Part shown: one piece after another, positions 6,652 to 9,194 of the stretch
Numbering within the stretch: position 1 is the stretch's first letter
How the letters are laid out: the number at the start of each line of letters is the position of its first letter
From: JBHEMT01 sp046262435
GTDB taxonomy: Bacteria; Chloroflexota; Dormibacteria; Aeolococcales; Aeolococcaceae
Direction of reading: 5' to 3'
DNA: 9,194 nucleotides
Assembly (NCBI GenBank): GCA_046262435.1
Contig: JBHEMT010000019.1
Span: forward strand, 1-9,194
Position numbers and translations under genes: made by a program
The notes under the pieces: model-generated
Databases searched by the model: none
The model's input: the letters and a program-made list of their open reading frames with translations, nothing else
Told to the model about the DNA's origin: nothing

Positions 6652-7125
6652 GTGACGCTCGGATTTGCCCAGGTGGGCGATGACCTCTACCGCGAGATCA
6701 TCCTCGACCATTACCGCAACCCCCGGCACCGCGGCGAGGTCGACCCGGCGACGGTGAGCCTGGAGGCGAGCAACCCGCTGTGCGGCGACGAACTCGGGTT
6801 GACCCTGCGGATTGAGGACGACCAGGTGACGGCGGTGCGTTTCACGGGGATCGGCTGCTCGATCTCGCAGGCTTCGGCGAGCATGATGTGCGAGGAGGTC
6901 AGCGGCCGCTGTCGGGACGACGCCATTGCCCTGGCCCAGCGCTTTCGGGCAATGCTCATCGAGGGGGCGGCCGCTGATGACCTGGGCGATCTCGAGGCTC
7001 TTCAGGGAGTCCAGCGGTACCCGGCCCGGATCAAGTGCGCCATCCTCGCTTGGAACGCCCTGCTCCAGGGCCTGGGCTCCCCGGTGGCCAGCAACGACGG
7101 ATCGGAGGTGACCGCCCATGGCTGA
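6652..7125 (+). CDS. sufU: SufU, zinc-dependent sulfurtransferase partner of SufS
   Basis: SufU accepts the persulfide sulfur from SufS through a zinc-bound cysteine and passes it to the SufBCD scaffold. The 157-residue protein carries the ligands Cys44 and Asp46 in NPLCGDE, Cys69 in GIGCSISQASASMM, and Cys129 in ARIKCAILAW, the same set as Bacillus subtilis SufU (Cys41, Asp43, Cys66, Cys128). The insert before the last cysteine, with DDLGDLEALQGVQRYPARIK, separates SufU from IscU. The frame is open upstream to GTG 6547, but those 35 residues are low-complexity and unlike the family; GTG 6652 puts LYREIILDHYRNPRHRG at the usual place and lies just downstream of the TACAAT box. There is no Shine-Dalgarno, as expected for leaderless translation. 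It is separated from sufS by murT-gatD but overlaps sufT by 8 nt. Confidence 0.95.
   Translation: MTLGFAQVGDDLYREIILDHYRNPRHRGEVDPATVSLEASNPLCGDELGLTLRIEDDQVTAVRFTGIGCSISQASASMMCEEVSGRCRDDAIALAQRFRAMLIEGAAADDLGDLEALQGVQRYPARIKCAILAWNALLQGLGSPVASNDGSEVTAHG
7104..7110 (+). promoter_or_regulatory. Strong Shine-Dalgarno for sufT
   Basis: GGAGGTG inside the end of sufU, 7 nt before ATG 7118, is close to the ideal anti-16S complement. It fixes the sufT start and the 8-nt overlap ATGGCTGA with sufU. Confidence 0.75.
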
Positions 7126-7486
7126 CCCGACAGTCGAATCCCCGCCTGCCCTTCCCTACCCCTCCGGCTCCTCCGCCGACCAGGCGATCGAGGAGCAGGT
7201 GCGCGACGCGCTCGGCGAGATCTACGACCCGGAGATCGGGATTGACATCGTCTCCCTCGGGCTGGTGTACGGGTCCAACCTCGACGAGGCCGGGCTGCTC
7301 ACCGTGGACATGACGCTGACCTCGCCGTACTGCCCGATGGGCGACCTCATCCGCACCCAGGCACATGCGGTCTGCAAGGATCTCCCCGGGGTTGAGGAGG
7401 TGCATGTCAACCTCGTCTGGAGTCCACCCTGGGACCCCCGGACGATGGCCTCGGACGAGGCCAAGCTCGAGCTCGGCATCTACTGA
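7118..7486 (+). CDS. sufT: SufT, MIP18/DUF59-family Fe-S maturation factor
   Basis: SufT-type proteins assist Fe-S protein maturation; in Staphylococcus and mycobacteria they matter most when demand for clusters is high. The 122-residue protein has a variable Pro/Ser-rich N-terminus (about 1-20), then the DUF59 fold: EEQVRDALGEIYDPEIGIDI (25-44), VSLGLVYG, and the conserved cysteine in DMTLTSPYCPMGDLI. The C-terminal VWSPPWDPRTMASDEAKLEL is the usual family ending. There is one further cysteine, in HAVCKDLPGV. The gene follows sufU with an 8-nt overlap and its own good Shine-Dalgarno, the order seen in actinobacterial SUF clusters. The DUF59 family also includes phenylacetate-degradation PaaD proteins, but the setting and length favour SufT. 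Confidence 0.92.
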   Translation: MADPTVESPPALPYPSGSSADQAIEEQVRDALGEIYDPEIGIDIVSLGLVYGSNLDEAGLLTVDMTLTSPYCPMGDLIRTQAHAVCKDLPGVEEVHVNLVWSPPWDPRTMASDEAKLELGIY

Positions 7487-7499
7487 CCACGTGACGTGG
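7487..7499. repeat. Perfect odd palindrome CCACGTGACGTGG after sufT
   Basis: Six bases either side of a central G are exact inverted copies (CCACGT-G-ACGTGG). It begins with the base after the sufT stop and lies 54 nt before the sigma factor ATG. A one-base loop makes a poor RNA hairpin, so a dimeric DNA-binding protein is the likelier reader if it is functional. A direct repeat, CGGCGG-CTGATC-CGGCGG, follows at 7511-7528. The role is inferred only from symmetry and place. Confidence 0.4.
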
Positions 7500-7541
7500 C
7501 GCTCGTGTCCCGGCGGCTGATCCGGCGGCGTCCGAACTGCG

Positions 7542-7547
7542 TATCAG
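7542..7547 (+). promoter_or_regulatory. Weak candidate -10 (TATCAG) before the sigma factor gene
   Basis: TATCAG ends 6 nt before ATG 7554, the same geometry as the sufU box, which would again give a leaderless transcript. The last base departs from the -10 consensus and no -35 is evident. ECF sigma genes are often autoregulated, so a different promoter type could apply here; CCGAAC at 7532-7537 loosely resembles an ECF -10 element, but I see no matching -35. Confidence 0.2.
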
Positions 7548-7553
7548 AGGGCG

Positions 7554-8177
7554 ATGACTGCTCATCCGGCTGTGGCCCGCCCGTGGCCGTCGCGGCCCGC
7601 CCTCCGGGTGGTGAGCATGCCCGCCGCCGATGATGGCCTGCTGGAGCTTCTGGCCAGCGAGGATCCCGCGGGAATCGAGCAACTGTACGACCGCTACGGG
7701 CGCCTCGCCTACAGCCTTGCCTACCGGGTGCTCAACGACGAGGGAGCCGCCGAGGATGTGGTGCAGGAGGCCTTCCTCTCGGTGTGGCGCCGCGCCGCAA
7801 CCTATCGCTCCGATAAGGGCAGCATCCGCACCTGGGTCTGCTCGATCGTCCAGCATCGAGCGCTCGACCGCCTCCGTGGCCGCGCCGGCCGGGCGCGCCT
7901 GGATCTTCCCCTTGAGCATGCAGCGCCTGAAACCGGCTTTTCCGACACGTGGGACCAGGTTGCGGAGCACCTTCAGCGCGACCAGATCACCCAGGCGATG
8001 GATACCCTCAGCGCCGACCAGCGCCAGACGATCGAGCTTGCCTACTACGGCGGCTACACCCAAACCGAGATTTCCTCACTGCTGAGCATTCCGCTGGGCA
8101 CCGTGAAGGGACGGACTCGCAGCGCCCTGCGTCACCTCCGCGAGGCGCTGGAGAGCCGCGGGTGGGTGACCCAATGA
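7554..8177 (+). CDS. ECF-type RNA polymerase sigma factor (SigK-like)
   Basis: A 207-residue extracytoplasmic-function sigma-70 factor, which directs RNA polymerase to a small regulon when freed from its anti-sigma factor. Region 2 spans about 41-110: LYDRYGRLAYSLAYRVL, then EDVVQEAFLSVWRRA for core binding and -10 recognition, then SIRTWVCSIVQHRALDRLR. Region 4 spans about 150-200: LSADQRQTIELAYYGGYTQT, SLLSIPLGTVKGRTRSALRH, a helix-turn-helix for the -35. There is no region 1.1 or 3. Pairing with an RskA-like membrane anti-sigma factor suggests the SigK (ECF19-like) type. The start is uncertain: ATG 7554 adds a Pro/Arg-rich 21-residue tail, while Met22 (ATG 7617) begins MPAADDGLLELL, nearer the family N-terminus, with GGTGGTG upstream as a possible Shine-Dalgarno. 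The stop overlaps the anti-sigma start by ATGA. Confidence 0.93.
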   Translation: MTAHPAVARPWPSRPALRVVSMPAADDGLLELLASEDPAGIEQLYDRYGRLAYSLAYRVLNDEGAAEDVVQEAFLSVWRRAATYRSDKGSIRTWVCSIVQHRALDRLRGRAGRARLDLPLEHAAPETGFSDTWDQVAEHLQRDQITQAMDTLSADQRQTIELAYYGGYTQTEISSLLSIPLGTVKGRTRSALRHLREALESRGWVTQ

Positions 8178-8902
8178 GTTGCGACGAGATCGAAACCCTG
8201 CTGGCCATCCATGCCGTCGGGGAGCTCGCCCCGGACGAAGTTCGGCAGGTGACCGGCCACCTGGAGACGTGCGTGTCCTGCCAGCAGGCTGGCGAGGCCT
8301 TCCTGCGCACCAGCGCGCTGCTCCCCCTCGCCCTCCCCCAGCGCACCCCTCCGGCGCAGCTTCGCAACCGCTTGATGGCGCAGGTCTACGCCGAGGCTGC
8401 CGGGCGGCCCCAACCTGTCTCCTGGCGGCACCGACTCTGGCGGCATGTGCCGGCCGGCCGTCCTTTCACCTTCGGCGCAGGTCTGGCGGCTGCAGCGGTG
8501 GTCGCGCTGGTTGCATTCGCCGGGTTGCGCCCCCCCGCGGCCGGGCCCAGCTCGCACCCGGTTGCGGTGGCCCTGCACGGCACCACGGCAATGCCCCTGG
8601 CCAACGGCGAGCTCGAGTACAGCCCGCAGACCGGGCTGGCAGTGCTCAGCGTCAAGGGACTGACTCCGCAGTCCTCGGACGGGACCGCGGCCGCGCCGCC
8701 GATATATCAGCTCTGGCTGATCCGAGCGAACGCCGTAGCCGTGCCCGCCGGGGTTCTCAGCCTCGGGCCCGACGGCCACACGTGGATGGCGGCGATGCGG
8801 ATGAAGCCACACGAGTTCCAGTCGTTGGCCACCACCATCGAGCCCCCGGGTGGCAGCTCGGCACCCACCGGTCCCGAGGTCCTGCAGGCCCAGTTGGGCT
8901 AG
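8174..8902 (+). CDS. Membrane-anchored anti-sigma factor, RskA-like, with zinc-type N-terminal domain
   Basis: This 242-residue protein should hold the preceding sigma factor at the membrane until a signal releases it. The cytoplasmic N-terminus (1-60) has the zinc-binding anti-sigma motif HxxxCxxC (His29, Cys33, Cys36 in GHLETCVSCQQ), with Cys3 and His13 as possible further ligands. A linker leads to one transmembrane helix at about 98-118, rich in Ala/Val (GAGLAAAAVVALVAFAGL). The extracytoplasmic part is RskA-like: YQLWLIRANAVAVPAGVLSL, HTWMAAM and TTIEPPGGSSAPTGPEVL near the end. The frame is open back to 7949 inside the sigma gene, but ATG 8174, coupled by ATGA to the sigma stop, gives the standard start MSCDEIETLLAIHAVGELAP. 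Release in mycobacterial RskA is by regulated proteolysis; the signal here cannot be read from sequence. Confidence 0.93.
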   Translation: MSCDEIETLLAIHAVGELAPDEVRQVTGHLETCVSCQQAGEAFLRTSALLPLALPQRTPPAQLRNRLMAQVYAEAAGRPQPVSWRHRLWRHVPAGRPFTFGAGLAAAAVVALVAFAGLRPPAAGPSSHPVAVALHGTTAMPLANGELEYSPQTGLAVLSVKGLTPQSSDGTAAAPPIYQLWLIRANAVAVPAGVLSLGPDGHTWMAAMRMKPHEFQSLATTIEPPGGSSAPTGPEVLQAQLG

Positions 8903-8916
8903 CCCTCGGCTCTGCG

Positions 8917-8932
8917 CCCAGCCTCGGCTGGG
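8917..8932 (+). terminator. GC hairpin with CTCG loop after the anti-sigma gene (possible terminator)
   Basis: CCCAGC-CTCG-GCTGGG is a perfect six-pair stem with a CTCG tetraloop, 14 nt after the anti-sigma stop. As at 6562-6577, it has no T-run behind it. The same loop, stem length and position after an operon end suggest it marks the end of the sigma/anti-sigma transcript. Confidence 0.45.
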
Positions 8933-8995
8933 TCGTGGCACCTCCGTCGTAGTTCCCCGTGGACCCGGCCGCAGGCCCCGCTTCGCGCGCTTGGG

Positions 8996-9001
8996 TACAC
9001 T
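8996..9001 (+). promoter_or_regulatory. -10-like element TACACT in the 3' spacer
   Basis: TACACT, within GGGTACACT (8993-9001), matches the -10 pattern TAnnnT and repeats the GGGTACA context of the sufU box. Transcription from about 9008 would run into a leader ending in the strong Shine-Dalgarno at 9070-9077. A -35 is not recognisable at 17 nt upstream. Confidence 0.4.
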
Positions 9002-9069
9002 GCAGGAACGTCTCCGGCCGGACCGCCAACCCTGGGTCAGATTCAGCGGCGCTCCGGTACTACCCACAA

Positions 9070-9077
9070 AAGGAGGG
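9070..9077 (+). promoter_or_regulatory. Shine-Dalgarno AAGGAGGG before a short ORF
   Basis: AAGGAGGG in an A-rich spot (ACAAAAGGAGGG) sits 8 nt before ATG 9086. It is among the best ribosome sites in the window, which argues that the short ORF after it is translated. AGGA-GGG-TCCT (9071-9081) could fold on itself and partly hide the site. Confidence 0.5.
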
Positions 9078-9085
9078 TCCTGCCG

Positions 9086-9142
9086 ATGCACGATTGTTCG
9101 AGAACCACCTCCGTCCCGACCAGCGCAGGAGTGATCGTCTGA
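9086..9142 (+). CDS. 18-codon short ORF, possible leader peptide
   Basis: ATG 9086 to TGA 9140-9142 encodes MHDCSRTTSVPTSAGVIV. I do not recognise it. The reason to list it is the strong Shine-Dalgarno at normal spacing and the promoter-like box about 85 nt upstream. A second Shine-Dalgarno, AGGAGG (9161-9166), follows, but no ATG, GTG or TTG stands after it before the window ends, so the main downstream gene is not visible. It could be a regulatory leader peptide, or the start of a longer protein whose frame is broken at the TGA: the +1 frame is open from there to the window end. The rest of 8903-9194 shows no other gene. Confidence 0.3.
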   Translation: MHDCSRTTSVPTSAGVIV

Positions 9143-9194
9143 CGCGCGGGATGACCCCGTAGGAGGCGTACCCGTCCCAGCGTCGGGTCGCACT

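Noticed and set aside
6187..7119. - strand frame, 310 codons, opposite gatD and sufU
   Set aside because: Both + strand genes have intact catalytic motifs. The antisense frame has none.
8132..9193. Long open frame on the - strand, 353 codons
   Set aside because: It lies opposite the anti-sigma gene and spacer, is Arg/Gly-rich with no recognisable domain, and arises because stops are rare in GC-rich DNA.

Overview
The window is a very GC-rich stretch of bacterial chromosome with every recognised gene on the + strand. It carries most of a SUF iron-sulfur cluster assembly locus with a peptidoglycan-modifying gene pair inside it, followed by an ECF sigma factor/anti-sigma factor pair. SufB of the actinobacterial/Bacillus type, SufU plus SufT, MurT/GatD, an RskA-like anti-sigma factor and several GTG starts point to a high-GC monoderm. 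Actinomycetota, Chloroflexota or Dormibacterota would all fit. The phylum cannot be fixed from this sequence alone.

Layout. (1) 2-4256, the SUF block: sufB (5' end outside the window), a 57-residue unrecognised microORF, sufD, a Rieske-type [2Fe-2S] ferredoxin and the cysteine desulfurase sufS. Each gene overlaps the next by 4 or 8 nt, so this looks like one translationally coupled message. (2) 4257-4363, a structured spacer. (3) 4370-6543, murT-gatD, overlapping by GTGA; the pair amidates D-glutamate in lipid II. (4) 6544-6651, a spacer holding a GC hairpin and then a TACAAT box placed so that the next gene would be read from a nearly leaderless mRNA. (5) 6652-7486, sufU (sulfur-transfer partner of SufS) and sufT (cluster maturation/carrier), overlapping by 8 nt. 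(6) 7487-7553, a spacer with a perfect odd palindrome. (7) 7554-8902, an ECF sigma factor and its membrane-anchored zinc-type anti-sigma factor, overlapping by ATGA. (8) 8903-9194, no recognised gene: a hairpin after the anti-sigma stop, then a second TAnnnT box and what looks like the leader of a downstream gene, with a strong Shine-Dalgarno sequence and an 18-codon ORF.

How the genes work together: SufS takes sulfur from cysteine, SufU accepts it, SufB/SufD (with an ATPase SufC not present here) build the cluster, and SufT helps deliver it. The Rieske protein is a plausible electron carrier or client. MurT/GatD act on the cell wall and have no known biochemical link to SUF. Most notable are the coupled microORF between sufB and sufD, the absence of sufC from its common place, murT-gatD splitting the SUF genes, an altered zinc ribbon in MurT, and the repeated hairpin-then-GGGTACAnT arrangement at two transcription-unit boundaries. 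I found no CRISPR array, tRNA, rRNA, insertion sequence or defence system.
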